Shown: positions 35,815 to 46,766, counted from the stretch's first letter. The stretch is 64,000 nt of DNA from Porodaedalea pini (GCA_002794775.1 NBAY01000039.1:310001-374000); one strand, 5' to 3'. Notes: generated by a model not told the origin, from the sequence alone. Numbers and translations are program-made.

Positions 35815-37440
35815 TCAAGTGTCTACGACTTCCTCAAATGCTGACTCCTTCATCGTGCCTAGCTTGTCAGTGAGGAGACGACGTTCACCGGGCACCATCA
35901 TCTGCAGCATACGCTGCACAATTCCCTGTCCTTGTGGGCACTTATCCTTGAAGTGACCCAGTTGGCCACAGATCCAGCATGCGTGTCGGCATTGCGCCTC
36001 ATTCATTGAGACGTCCATCGGCTGGCCGGCACCTCTGAATGTGACACCAGTCACATTGCGTTTGTCGACGTGGGGGGCTGTGTTCTGACGGCGAGCCAGA
36101 GGTGCCTGTTGCTGCTGCTGGCATGGTGGAAGTGGGAATGCATGACCTCACTGGATTGCCCAGATTTGTTGCTCGCCTCAGTCGATCTCGATAGCCTTCT
36201 TCTTCCAGGCATCGTATGTTGTTGAGACCGGCATCGACCTCAGCACTCCTCATACCACCTTGATGTTCATTGCCTGCTTTAAACAGTCGTAGATGATGCT
36301 GTCGTCTGTCAGTCCCACTCTTGTGATGACGATGTCAAGGTCCTGGAAGAACTCGTCAGTGGTGAGATCCTTCTGAACCTTTGTTCGGAACTTCGCTAGT
36401 GCCTTCTCCTTCCGATTCGGGTCATCAAACAAGGTGTCCAGGTGTTCCTGGAATCTCACCCAGCTATCGGTGAAGGTCACAATGCCAGCTGTCATTGACT
36501 CCTCCATGTAGTTCTGTGCCCACGTCACTGCATTGCCTCCTTTTAAGTAGGAGAGAGCAACGTAAATCTTACTTTCTGACATGGGGTATTGGCTCAGGTT
36601 TACCGAGATGAAAAGAAGGACCTCGCATTGGAAGTCTAGATAATCATCGCCGCCAGTGAATTCATGTGGCTGGGCGACGTCGATACTAGGGGTTGGGGGA
36701 TTGGCTGCAGCGACCGGTGCTGGGGCGTTGTTTGTCTGATGGGCGAAGGCGCCTGCGACGATTGCTGTGATCTGCTCCATCTGCTGCTGACTGAAACCCC
36801 CTGTCGACATTTCTGGTTCAATCTTCAGCGTTGAAGGTTCAGGGGGAGTTGGGGGTGACAGGTCCCTATTGGTCTCCCAGTATGGTCCTGGAGTCGGTGG
36901 TAGGTTGACAGTGGACGTCGACGGTGCAGGTGACAATGGGACAGCTGGGGGCCACCTAGCTCTCCTTCCTTCTTCGTTCGTCAAATACCAACTATGCCGG
37001 ATCTCACTCCACCAGATCTCGTGTGTAACACCATTATTGTTGGTTGCGACATAGCTTGGTCGGTCTGGATCCCAATGAGCTGATGCAGGAAGGGCCCGTT
37101 GCTGTTCGTTGGTGAGATCTATCTTGACGACGGTGGAGGAATGGGGATTGGTTGTGCGTTCGAACTGGGGTTACATCAACATTGAATGGGTTCATTGGCG
37201 AGGTTGATGATGAGGCAGAAAGACATGGCAGAGATAACAATTGACAACGATGTTGACAACTGAACACGTAATGTTACCCACGTCCAAGTTAAGTGGCTCC
37301 TCCACCAGAGGGAGATGTGGAGAGCCAGGGTCGGAGAAGTTGGTTGGTGATCTTATGTAATACACAAACATCTGAAAACGTCTGGGCAGAGTTGAGGGTT
37401 GTCGTTTAAGGGGTTTACACATCAAGTCCATCGAGGGGAG
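35815..37440 (-). pseudogene. Element B gag and leader frames
   Basis: The minus-strand frame 36250-36984 is the gag capsid (DDYLDFQCEVLLFISVNLSQ, then FQEHLDTLFDDPNRKEKALA). The frame 35815-36054 holds the zinc knuckle CWICGQLGHFKDKC. Frames 37034-37267 and 37192-37431 lie in the leader and align with A's leader DNA, but have no recognised domain. Confidence 0.75.
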
Positions 37441-37519
37441 TGCTCCTCTAGACTGAGCAAAGGCGAGTCAACAGCAATGACATACACTGGGGATGAGCCT
37501 GGGTGCAGTTCTGCTTTTA

Positions 37520-37944
37520 TGTTAGGCAGGAATCTGGGAGATGACTCGGACTGGGCAGGCCTCAGCTGACTGTAGTCTGGGACATGCTATACTCGAGCGG
37601 GGACTCGGGACACGCTATACTCAGGCTAGGTTGTCACGGAGGTAAGAGGATTAATACAAGTCTAAACTAATACAAGGAGGACAAGTCTCACCTAGGTCGT
37701 TGCAGAGGTAAGAGGAAAAGCAGAACAAAGAGTTCATACGATTCCTGAGACCTTATATAGCGACGACCATGGGACTATATTATCTAAAGTTACATAGATG
37801 AACGGAATGGAACGAATGAAAGTCATGTGGAGGGAGTGTGGGAAATGATTGAAAAGACGATTAAATATAATGAAAAGGAGCAGTTAAAAGAAAAGAAATG
37901 GTAAAAGGAAAGTAAAAGAAAAGGTGAAAGTTCAAGTCCTAACA
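37520..37944 (-). repeat. 5' LTR of element B
   Basis: 425 bp, upstream LTR for the minus-strand element. On the minus strand it contains TATATAAGG followed by GTTCTGCTTTT (plus-strand 37717-37727). The latter is complementary to the sequence directly after the LTR (plus-strand 37508-37518), the same self-primer arrangement as in A. Confidence 0.85.
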
Positions 37945-38206
37945 AATATGAGGTTGAGGAGATCCTAGACTCACATTTGCACAGAGGGAAGCTGCAATAC
38001 CTCATCAAATGGATTGGGTACAATGAACCAACCTGGCAGCCTGAGACAGACTTCAGCAAGAATGCAAAGGAGGCGATTGCTGAATTCTATCACAAACATC
38101 CTGGTGCCCCTCAAAAGCTCAATATCCCACATCAACGACTCTGTCCAATCTTTGTTGACACCAAATGCACGACCATGATCATGGTTGGTCGGGATGCCCA
38201 ACCTTG
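37945..38206 (+). pseudogene. Element A chromodomain
   Basis: The frame downstream of element B continues A's integrase C-terminus: EVEEILDSHLHRGKLQYLIK, then WIGYNEPTWQPETDF and EAIAEFYHKHPG, a recognisable chromodomain with aromatic and WQPE residues. The duplicated AATAT marks the exact split. The frame stops just before the polypurine tract. Confidence 0.8.
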
Positions 38207-38219
38207 AGGGGGGGGGTAA

Positions 38220-39666
38220 TGTTAGAACTTGAACTTTTCCCTTTCTTTATTATTTCCCCTTACCATTTCTTTTCTTTTAATCACTCCTTTTTATTATTAT
38301 ATTTAACTGTCTTTTCAATCATTTCCTACACTCCCTTGCACTTGACCTTCATTTGTTCCATTCTGCTCCTTTATGTAATCTTAGATAATTGGGCAACTGG
38401 TTCTCATGAGGTGATTGCTGTATATAAGGAAGAGGAATCGCATCTGAACACCTGTTCTGCTTTTCCTCTTACCTCCGCAATGACCTAGATGAGACCACAT
38501 CCCCCTCCTGTAGTAGAAGTATATTGTATTAATCCTCTTACCTCCGTGATGACCTAGACCTGAGTAAGACACATCCTGAGTCTCCACTTGAGTTACAGCG
38601 TGTTGAAAGGTGACGGTACGATCTACTGGCAGACTTGGACCTGGTTGAGTTCAGCCACTGGGGGTTCACTCTAGTGTGTCTGGTGGAGGGGATAGTGTCA
38701 GGAAGTGTGGGGAAGTGTAACAGAATACTCGGGGCTAGGTGTCAACTCAGGGACGTGAGTACAAAGGACGACCGGCAAAATGTGCCTAAATGCAGTCGGA
38801 GAACAAAGAGCGACTACGATCTTGACAACCCGGGCTCGGAAACTCGCCAGTGAAGACAGGAATCGATACTATTCATCGAGACGATTCCGAATCTGAAAGG
38901 ACCTTGAGATGCGATGCAGAATTGACGGAGATATGGCAGTTGCACTGGTTGCGGCTGGTGGAACACACGAAACTCCCGGAACCAAAAAGCTATTTTTGTA
39001 GCTCTACGACATGGGCTCGGAATCGTGCAAGACAAGACAGTGTTCGAAAGCGATTTTAGACGAGATTACGAATCTGAAAAGAGCTCGAGAATCGGTTAAG
39101 AACTGAGGGAGATATAGCAAAAGCAAGATTTGGCTGAAAACGGGACTCGAGACAGAACAGACAGAATGGACAGAACGACACTGAATGGCAACGGAGACGA
39201 GAAATAAAGACTGGGACTGACTCAAGGGAACTAAACTTCTCTTTCTGAGACATTTATATGAGTGTTTAAATAACCAACAGAGGGTTGAGCCTCTGAGCAG
39301 CATACAAAGGACACAAAGACAGACTGGAGGCTCTAGCCAAACAACACCAAACAGCCGGAACTCAGAGCCGGAACTCAAGAACATGAGTAATTAAGCTTTG
39401 GGAGGCTCAGAACAATACCAGATGTGACCCAAAACAGACTTCGGTGGCTCACCAGTGCAGAACCAAGCTGTATGCGTCGGGTTAATCCTGCCAAACACTG
39501 AAACTGTCCTGAAATGCATTGGGGATACTTGTAAGACTGTCCTGAGTTGAGTCAAACCTAATAGAGCTGATTCCAAGGCTAGCGGCATCGGGATCTCCAC
39601 AGCATTCCCAGTGTCGATGTTAGCCAAGGCTGCCTCACTTGAGATCAACCCAAGCTCCGCCTAACA
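38220..39666 (+). repeat. 3' LTR of element A, with an insertion
   Basis: Starts TGTTAGAACTT like the 5' LTR and ends CCGCCTAACA at 39666. Sequence matching the 5' LTR runs to about 38600 and resumes at about 39599 (CATTCCCAGTGTCG..). The ~1 kb between is foreign. The preceding polypurine tract and the following GTTGC confirm the element edge. Confidence 0.8.
38600..39598. mobile_element. ~1-kb insertion in the 3' LTR of element A
   Basis: Foreign, non-coding, with ACAGC on both sides (38595-38599 and 39599-39603). The left end reads GTGTTGAAAGG; the right end reads GGATCTCC, or CTCCACA if the TG..CA convention applies (38601-39601). It contains an imperfect internal duplication (CGAATCTGAAA..GACGGAGATAT near 38886 and CGAATCTGAAA..GAGGGAGATAT near 39069) and a TATA-like stretch near 39248. 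It is more CpG-rich than its surroundings, so perhaps recent. A solo LTR of another family is likely. Confidence 0.5.
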
Positions 39667-39671
39667 GTTGC

Positions 39672-41020
39672 CAGGACTCGTCTCTTTATCTATGCTACAC
39701 AGGGCTTCGAGAATTTTGTCGATCATGATGACTGGGCTATCATGAAGAGCTGGGAGGTGAACTGACTCTGGTGTGGACGTCAAAGGTGGGAAAAATGTGC
39801 TCCAAAAGAGCAAGGACTTGTCATCTTTGGTAAGCAAAAAGGATCCATTGGGCATGCAAAGTGCTCCAATAGGGGATTGGTGGTGAGCAGTGCCAATAAA
39901 CTGATTTCGCCAAATGGTATGCTGGTCGGAGTTTTGTAGTTGTGCACTATAATAGGCATTTTTCGCTTTGGATATTTTGACATCCAGTCGATATTTAGAT
40001 TCAGGAGTCAGATCTCAACAATGTGCACAGTATAGGGTAGAGCATGCTTCAGACCACCATGCATTGGGGCTGAAGTATGTATGTGGCTTTCACTTTTTCA
40101 AGAAAGTCAAAGTGAATCCTGAAAAGGACTCCTGAAATGAAAATAGCAGAGCATCCAGTGACTCCACAGAATCAATGTTGTCCAAGGTGAAGGGAAAGAT
40201 GTTAGAAATGCAAAATTCCAAAACAAATGTGGGTAGATTGCAGGAGCGGATCAAGTGAAGGGGAGGTTTGGTCAGGGTGGACATGAAATTAATATTAAAA
40301 GAGAATTGAATAGGAAAATGATCAGAAAGACTGTCAAGAGAGGGATTGGAAATAGTCATTGACTTGAGAAGTTGGGAAGAAAAATCATCCGAAGCAATTA
40401 TGAGATCAATAATAGAATGGTGATTGGTTGTGTGATGAAAATAAGTGAGCTGATTAGGAGGGTTGCAAACAACAAGACCACTATCACTGATCCAGTCAGT
40501 GAGAGCAAGAGAACTAGACAAATAGTCTGTTTGAGAAGGGAGTGACCAGAGTTGGGAGTGACAATTGAAATCACCAACAAAAATATAGGATGGGGAATTG
40601 AGAATAGGTAAGGCATCTTTGAATTCATGAAGTGAAGGTGAACTATAAACATTCCAAAAAAAGGGGGGGATATGGAGTCTCACAAAATTGTGATGACAGA
40701 TAAATTGGGTGAAGGTGTCGGTGGGTGATGCATGGTTACATGATGGATGATACAGGAATGAATGTATATGCAGCAGTGTGGTTTGCCAACCACAGAAGGT
40801 AAAAAGGCAGTGTAGGGGGCATGATTCTGAGAATCAAAAACTTTAGCCCCTGTTGCTGAAGATTTAGAAGGAAGGATTCATTCAATAACAGGGATTTCTT
40901 GAAAGCATATAATGTCAGGAGTTGAATGAGTGGAAGAAAAGGAATGTAAAAGGTAATTAAAAGTAGGAGATGAATTGCAAAGATTAAGAGAAAAAACTGA
41001 TATTGTGTCTGACATAGAAA
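39672..41020 (-). pseudogene. LINE APE-type endonuclease
   Basis: Minus-strand frames with endonuclease/exonuclease/phosphatase-fold motifs in order: TPDIICFQEIPVIE (metal-binding Glu), YIFVGDFNCHSQLW (D-x-N), HHSIIDLIIAS and SLSDHFPIQF (Ser-Asp-His). A TGA follows the first block. Beyond 40083 the frame continues toward RT (CSIDKETSPGN) and stops at the GTTGC junction of element A, to resume at 23147. It nicks target DNA for target-primed reverse transcription. Confidence 0.75.
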
Positions 41021-41039
41021 TTAATAGGAGGAACAATAG

Positions 41040-43266
41040 TCATGATGAGTGGAACAATCAGAAGAGTGAGTGCTGTGATTGCCCTGGCAATTAATGCAGT
41101 GAGCAAAATGTTCACACTGAAGGTTGTTGGATGCAGTGCATGGTGCACATTTGGCGATGTGAATCGCAGTGCGGTGAGGTTCAGAACAAATCACACACCA
41201 TGTGACAGATCAATATCTAGATGCTGAGTGTCCTAGGTGATGATAGTTGTCACACTGGTTAATAGTGGGGCGAGCTTTCATTTCTTCAAGGTGCCAAATG
41301 ACCCTGAAGACTGGAACTGAACAGTTATTATGAAGGAAAAAGTGATCAAAAGCTAGATGGTTAGTATCTTTAATAATGACAGAGACATTACAAAAGTCTT
41401 GTTCATTAAGTTGCTCGATGGAAGACATGAACCGAGGTGGGAACATGAATTCATGGCCTTTGAATTGTGGGAGTGCTGATATTTCGTCGAACAATTCTTT
41501 CTCAGAATAAATCATTTTGGTATCCCTGTCGAACACTGGGACACCAGGGATAACCATCTTGAATTGTGGCAATGGTATGAATGCTTTTGCACCACTGATA
41601 TTGATGATGTGATTGAGTTGGGTAATGAGTGAGTTGTATTGAGTGTTGAAGTCTGTGTGAATGTTAGTGAACACCATAAGAAGGTTACTGTTGGACGTGT
41701 ATTCCACATTCAAAACAACAAGATGTTTAAAGAGCAGGTTGCCCTTTAGGCCAGTGCAGACTGTGTTTTTGACCAAAAGAGTAGAAGGTCAGACAGTGAG
41801 GTCACCCAGAAGTGAAAAGTAAATACATCGCACATTGTGAACATGGGTATTTACAGATCCATTAGATCTGTTGATCGGGACAGTGGAAATTTCCTCTTCA
41901 GGGTTCTGCTCAGTTGAGCAAATCACTTTGATGGGTATGGGCTTCAGTTTCTTCTGTGCTACTTTAGTGTAAGAGACAGTGGTAAAACTGTCACAATCCA
42001 TTCCAATGGCCTCAACAGGGGAGGGGGGGGGGGGAGTAATACACTTTAGTTTCAGAACCTCAGGGAGCATTGTGTGCTGAATGAGCATAACCGTCAGGTG
42101 CAAAGATGATGCCTTCTGAATCTATACAGTAGCCTGATCCAGGGATATGGGTCTTGGCTATGGCTGCTGAATATTCTGTCTTCCCATTTTGGGGGGTCTG
42201 GATGTGCTGTTTGACAATCGGAGCTGGGGATGGGAACCTGGGGTCATGAATGAAATGTGAACCAATCAGATCTGGAAGGAATTTAACATTTTTGTTTGTG
42301 TTAGTTAAAACTGCAGGCACATTAGTAGGAGACGGGAAAGCAGAAAGCTGTTTTTTGATTTTGTTAGTTTTTTCAGCAATAGAAGAGACAATAGAAGAAA
42401 GAGATTGAATGGAATGGGTTATAGAATGCATAGTGTCTGTGATTTCCTGGTCATAGATGGTCTGAGAGGAAACATAGATATTTTTGAACACGTGTTTGAA
42501 GGAAGGCAAGTGGATACAATATGTTGAGTGAAAGGCTTCAAGGCTGTCATTCATAGAATTTGAAATGGTGGTTTTGTCATCCAGCCCATTTGCTTGATTT
42601 ATCCAGGAGACAAGGTTGGAGCTGATGTCAGCAAGAGCTTTGCCAGCTCAGACAGGGTCCTCATACTATGGGGTGGCTGAGGTCCAGGAAGGTTGGGTGA
42701 TGAATGTGGTGATCTGACTGATTGTATCCTTGGTAAGCTTTTGGAAGGAGAGGTTGACCTGTTCGGTGATTGCCAGATCTTCTGCCTCATCGATAAAGTC
42801 CATATCATTGTCAAGTTGAGGTGCTTGGCTGGGGTTTTCTGTTTTGTCTGGGATGTACAGGTTGTTGTCCATATAGTCATCAAGATGAGCTGGAGGTTGG
42901 AGTGCTGGATGTTCTTCTTCAGAATTAATGCATTTAAGGCTATTCTGTGAGTCAATTTCAGGGGTAGGAGAGAGGTCTCCCTGTTTATGCAGTTTGGCTG
43001 CATGTTCATCGGCCTCGACATCGGGTGACCAGTTGACATGATTCTTCTTGACTTGTTCGCAAACAGCGTCATTGTGGTTGTAGGTCTTATTGTGACCACA
43101 CTCGGCACATAACTTGGTGGAACCGCTAACACATTTGTGACTGTGAATAGGGTAAATCCTGTTTACATTCTTCACACTTGGTGGGGTCCTTGGGATTGAC
43201 AAGGGAATGAGAGGACTTTGTCTTGTGAAGAGACGCTTTTGCTCTAGTCAACATTCTGCTGTCCAT
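41040..43266 (-). pseudogene. LINE ORF1, decayed
   Basis: Overlapping minus-strand frames (43126-43314, 42666-43202, 42060-42554, 41210-41776) form one broken ORF1. The probable start is the ATG near 43266 (MDSRMLTRAKASL). Early Cys pairs (KCEECKQDL, LCAECGHNKTYNHNDAVC) are followed by an Asp/Glu-rich part. At the C-terminal end are knuckle-like blocks (QCDNYHHLGHSASRY, CVICSEPHRTA, CINCQGNHSTHSSDC), some with Cys to Tyr changes. ORF1 proteins of such LINEs bind the RNA. Stops and frame changes are many. Confidence 0.6.
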
Positions 43267-43327
43267 AGTGAAGGGAGGACGAGAGGCAAGGCTTGTCACA
43301 GAATTTTCCCACAATGGATGATGATGG

Positions 43328-44112
43328 TAAGGTACACGAAAGTTAAACTCGACAAGCCAATGTCACATTGCTGTCACGGACCCTGAACTCTCTGCTTACC
43401 ATATTAGGAAGGACCCTAGCAGCCAAAGTCATGAGGTCAAATTTTTGAAAAGTTTTGTTAGCTCTTGTAGAATGAGAAATACATTTTTTATATATTCCAT
43501 GAGCCTCGATCTGTCAGAATTCTACCTGATACTGTCATCTAAGACATAGGTTGTCTTGATCGGTTCTTGTTTTGCAGTCTGACAGATGAAATACAGGTTG
43601 GTATATGTTTCAAAACATATCATGAACTGCTCACAAGCTTCTTTTTGCTCTTTATGTTCTTTATCCAGTTGTAATCCTTGAATGGCATGGCATGGTGCTT
43701 TTTTGTGTAGCATGACTGTCAAAGGGGAGAAAATGTTGAGGATGTGCATGATTAGTAATTGTATAATACTGCTATATATAGAAGGTATTTGTCATATAGA
43801 ATTAGCCGAGAGCGGCCAAACTTCCGTGGTCAAAAAATCAAAAGTTCATCAGATTGTTGCAAAGTAAAATCTGAGGCCTCTGCAACAAAAAAACTTTTTT
43901 CTTCTTATAAAATCATCAGAAGTTATTATTTCTAAAATTCAAAAACACAGGTCTGTAGATAAAAGCAATCCCAACAACTCTGTGAGGCTCAATTTTGATT
44001 TTGTGTCCAGTTGAAGAGGCAGTTTTGTTGATGTTAAGTGAAGCCAGATTAGGCAAGTGAGGTAAGCACCACGCGCGTCACAGCTTGTCGAGTTTAACTT
44101 TCGTGTACCTTA
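43328..44112. mobile_element. Non-autonomous TIR element (785 bp)
   Basis: A 30-bp sequence starting TAAGGTACACG (43328-43357) is repeated as its exact reverse complement at 44083-44112 (ending CGTGTACCTTA). The outer TA on each side could be the duplicated TA target of Tc1/mariner-type transposition, leaving TIRs beginning AGGTACACG. The interior is AT-rich and non-coding apart from short frames, so it would rely on a transposase elsewhere. It sits at the 5' edge of the LINE. Confidence 0.7.
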
Positions 44113-44665
44113 GGAAGAAAAGTGACGCGTCAACGCATTCTGTGTCGCGTCGCTTCTTCGTTTGCACAGCCATGGCTGGTCAATCTGTTCTTTGCCTCAA
44201 GGGCCCGTCGCTGACGCTTGACAAACCTTCGATGACTCTGAGGAGGACTACACACATGTCCTTGAGCCCTGCCGAGTGTGTTCTATCAGGCCGCGACACT
44301 AACCATCAGCACATGATGTCTAACCTAAAAGGACAATTCGGGGTTCTCCATGAAGGAAGACCAAAGCAGAAAAGTTCACGAAAAGTGAGCAGTACTAGTG
44401 CTAGTACTGTATATATGTACAATATTGATATTATGGACGTCAAAAGCTCGGTAACTCCGTACATCAAAGTATACATACAACGATCACAAATATAAAAAAA
44501 GAATATAAACCTTCGACGAGGCTTGCTTGAAATCCGGTGAAGCGGCCCGGGATAAGAGTTCTTACATAATCGTCCGGCGCAGAAGTTGCTCATGATCAGG
44601 CTCACTTCGCGGCCCCACACAGATGGCCATATAGGCTTCTCCTCCTTTACCCATCAGTACTCGTC
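44113..44665. other. Intergenic, transporter gene promoter region
   Basis: Between the TIR element and the EamA transporter. It contains a 20-bp near-perfect palindrome at 44390-44409 (see findings). The open frame 44085-44495 overlaps the TIR and is not considered a gene. Confidence 0.4.
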
Positions 44666-46766
44666 ATGTCTCCCCCTGGCCAGTACCAGCCATTAGACAT
44701 CGACGATGGCCTAACGACTCAGCCACAACATGCAAGCACGTCGAGGTCTGCGACGAGGACGCGGTTCCTTCAACCCGTTGTGAACGCCGTAAATACAGTA
44801 AGGCAGAAATGCGTATCGTTCGTGAGAGCAAACGCGGGCTTGTTGCTCGTCGCGGCCTCGCAGTTATTTTTCGCTCTCATGAACGTTGCGGTGAAGAAGC
44901 TGAATAGCCTTGATCCGCCTGTACCGCCATTAGAGGTGCGTATCTTGGTCTTTCCGATTACTGGACCACATTAATATTGACACTGCCTCCCGAATTTTTG
45001 TGTGATAGCTTGTAGCCGTGCGAATGGTGCGTTAGAACGTTTGATAATCGCTTCGAGTCCTTTGGAGCTGAAGTATGACCTCAGGGAATAACGTATATAT
45101 GTTGTCTTTCTTATCTGTATGTCCAAATCTCGAGGTTACGCACTGTGCTATATACAGCTAACATACAATCCAACAGGCTTTGGAAAAAAGTTCCAGACCC
45201 TTTCCTGGGACCGAAAGGCGTGCGGCATTTACTTGTCGTTCGTGGGTTCTCCGGGTTCGTGTATCTTCACCCTCCAGCAGACATAAAAATTTGACCGAGA
45301 TATTCTAGATTCTTCGGCTTGTTCGGCGTATACTACTCGCTGCAGTACCTGTCGCTCTCCGACGCAACTGTGCTTACCTTCCTCGTCCCGCTCACCACCG
45401 CCGTCTCTGGGTTTCTCTTCCTCGGCGAGGTCTTCCATCGCAGAGAGGCCTTTGCTGGAGGTATGTATCTATCGTGCATTCATAATCTATCCGATGCTGA
45501 GGATCCTGTGCAGTACTTAGTCTGGTCGGCGTAGTCCTTATCGCCCGTCCAGAAGCGATATTCGGCCCTCATTCGGGGTTGGCAACACCTGCGCCCGATG
45601 GTGCGGACCTCTCTGAAAATGCCACGTCTGGACAACGGCTAGGCGCTGTTGGGTATGTTCTTGACTTCGAGGAGAAATTTTTATTGGCTGACTCCGTCTA
45701 CAGAATAGCTTTACTGGGTGTGATGGGCGCGACTGGAGCATGTAAGCACAATCACACAGTCTACGATGGATTTTAATTGTGTCTGATTGGATCCTTTCAG
45801 ACACATCTATGCGAGCGATCGGGAAGCGCGCGCATCCTTTGTACTCTATGTCGTATTATTCCTTGTGGTGTGTGTTCACGGCTGCTGTAGGGTAAGTTGC
45901 ATGTGCTCTGTACAGTATCTTCGCTTATGCTTCTGTAGAATGGTATCACTGCAACAAAAATTCATCTTGCCGACTCGCCTTGAATGGCTCGCGTTGCTTG
46001 TCATGATTGGGATATTCGGCTTCCTGGCTCAGGTAAGCCTCCCTACCTTGATTTCCGCGCAAAAGTCACATTCTGACAGCCAGTGACATGTTTAGGTATT
46101 ATTGACTATGGGTCTGCAGCGCGAGACGGCTGGTCGTGGAGCGATGGCGATTTATGTCCAAGTATGTTTAATTTATTAAACACTTCCTTTTTTTGTTCTT
46201 ATAAGCTCTTCGCAGATAATATTCGCATCGATTCTCGAGCGCATCTTCTTTCACACTGTTCCGTCTGCATTGTCTATCGTCGGGACGCTGATCATCATGG
46301 GTTCTGCGGTCTATGTTGCGGTGCGTCTTCTTTTTCTATCATTGAGGCTTTGTGTCTTATTTTAACCCTTCATATGACACAGTTGACAAAACAGACGACA
46401 CAAGCACCCAAGACGGGCGTCGAGGGCACAGGCAGCGAAATTGCGCTAGACCTCGAGCTGGGCGTCGCAGAACCGGAAACGCAGCGCTTCCTCACACACG
46501 AGAACACCTCATATCACCTCCTGCCAGAAAGTCGGAAGGCCATGAACAGCCAACTTAGAGGGCTTGCTGGCGGTTTGGAGGGCTTCAAGTCGGAAGGCAG
46601 TTTGCATTTAGGTGCGGATCAGCTGAAGAGCAAGAGCGAGGTCTCGCTTGCTGCGGCGCTTGGCTTCACAGGGCGGCTAGGAAAGGAGGAAGGGCCTGTT
46701 GTGTTTGATGTGGGAGAGTCGAGCTTGGGTTCGGGTTCGGTTGGTCTGGCTCGGATACGATTTTGA
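44666..46766 (+). CDS. EamA/DMT-family membrane transporter, copy 1
   Basis: Multi-exon gene with first exon 44666-44935 (start MSPPGQYQPLDIDD). Exons encode the drug/metabolite transporter fold: ANAGLLLVAASQLFFALMNV (TM1), ITYICC, FGVYYSLQYLSLSDATVLTF, LVPLTTAVSGFLFLGEVFHR (end of the first EamA repeat), VGVVLIARPEAI, then MVSLQQKFILPTRLEWLALL, VMIGIFGFLAQ, LLTMGLQRETAGRGAMAIYV, and SALSIVGTLIIMGSAVYVA. A ~100-residue cytoplasmic tail follows. About ten TMs are expected; the substrate is unknown (SLC35/EamA). The stop at 46764-46766 lies just before an acidic run in another frame (see findings). Two further copies lie at 60.6 and 62.9 kb. Confidence 0.8.

Larger units (their letters stand above)
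30619..37944 (-). mobile_element. Ty3/gypsy chromovirus element B, nested in A
   Basis: Full-length second member of the family in inverted orientation. Its LTRs are 30619-31043 and 37520-37944 (425 bp each), with target duplication AATAT at 30614-30618 and 37945-37949. Minus-strand order: gag (36.98-35.8 kb), protease (35.7 kb), RT (35.2-34.1 kb), RNase H (33.0-32.5 kb), integrase (32.5-31.4 kb), chromodomain (31.3-31.05 kb). It carries a ~1.08-kb insertion at 32979-34061 between RT and RNase H, and has stops and frame changes, so it is inactive. Confidence 0.85.
23153..39666 (+). mobile_element. Ty3/gypsy chromovirus element A, with nested insertions
   Basis: Plus-strand LTR retrotransposon bounded by LTRs at 23153-23597 and 38220-39666 (the latter carrying an insertion). 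It is flanked by the 5-bp duplication GTTGC (23148-23152 and 39667-39671). Order inside: leader, gag with a CCHC knuckle, aspartic protease (DSGCTG), RT, RNase H, integrase and a C-terminal chromodomain split by element B. A G-rich polypurine tract (GAGGGGGGGGG) directly precedes the 3' LTR. Stops such as the TGA ending the gag frame show it is inactive. An integrase-linked chromodomain, with gag-pro-pol in this order, marks the chromovirus branch of Ty3/gypsy. Confidence 0.85.
17890..43266 (-). mobile_element. Non-LTR retrotransposon, split by nested insertions
   Basis: One minus-strand LINE-like element inferred from collinear parts in the expected order: ORF1 with Cys/His knuckles (41.0-43.27 kb), an APE-type endonuclease (39.67-41.02 kb), reverse transcriptase (23.15-21.78 kb) and RNase H (18.95-18.2 kb). 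The endonuclease and RT halves are separated by the 16.5-kb LTR element A, with a 5-bp duplication GTTGC on both sides; removing A and one GTTGC joins the two halves in frame. A further ~2.6-kb insertion separates RT from RNase H. Stops and frame changes occur throughout, so the element is dead. An EN-RT-RNase H order fits clades such as Tad1 or I; the outer ends are approximate. Confidence 0.65.
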
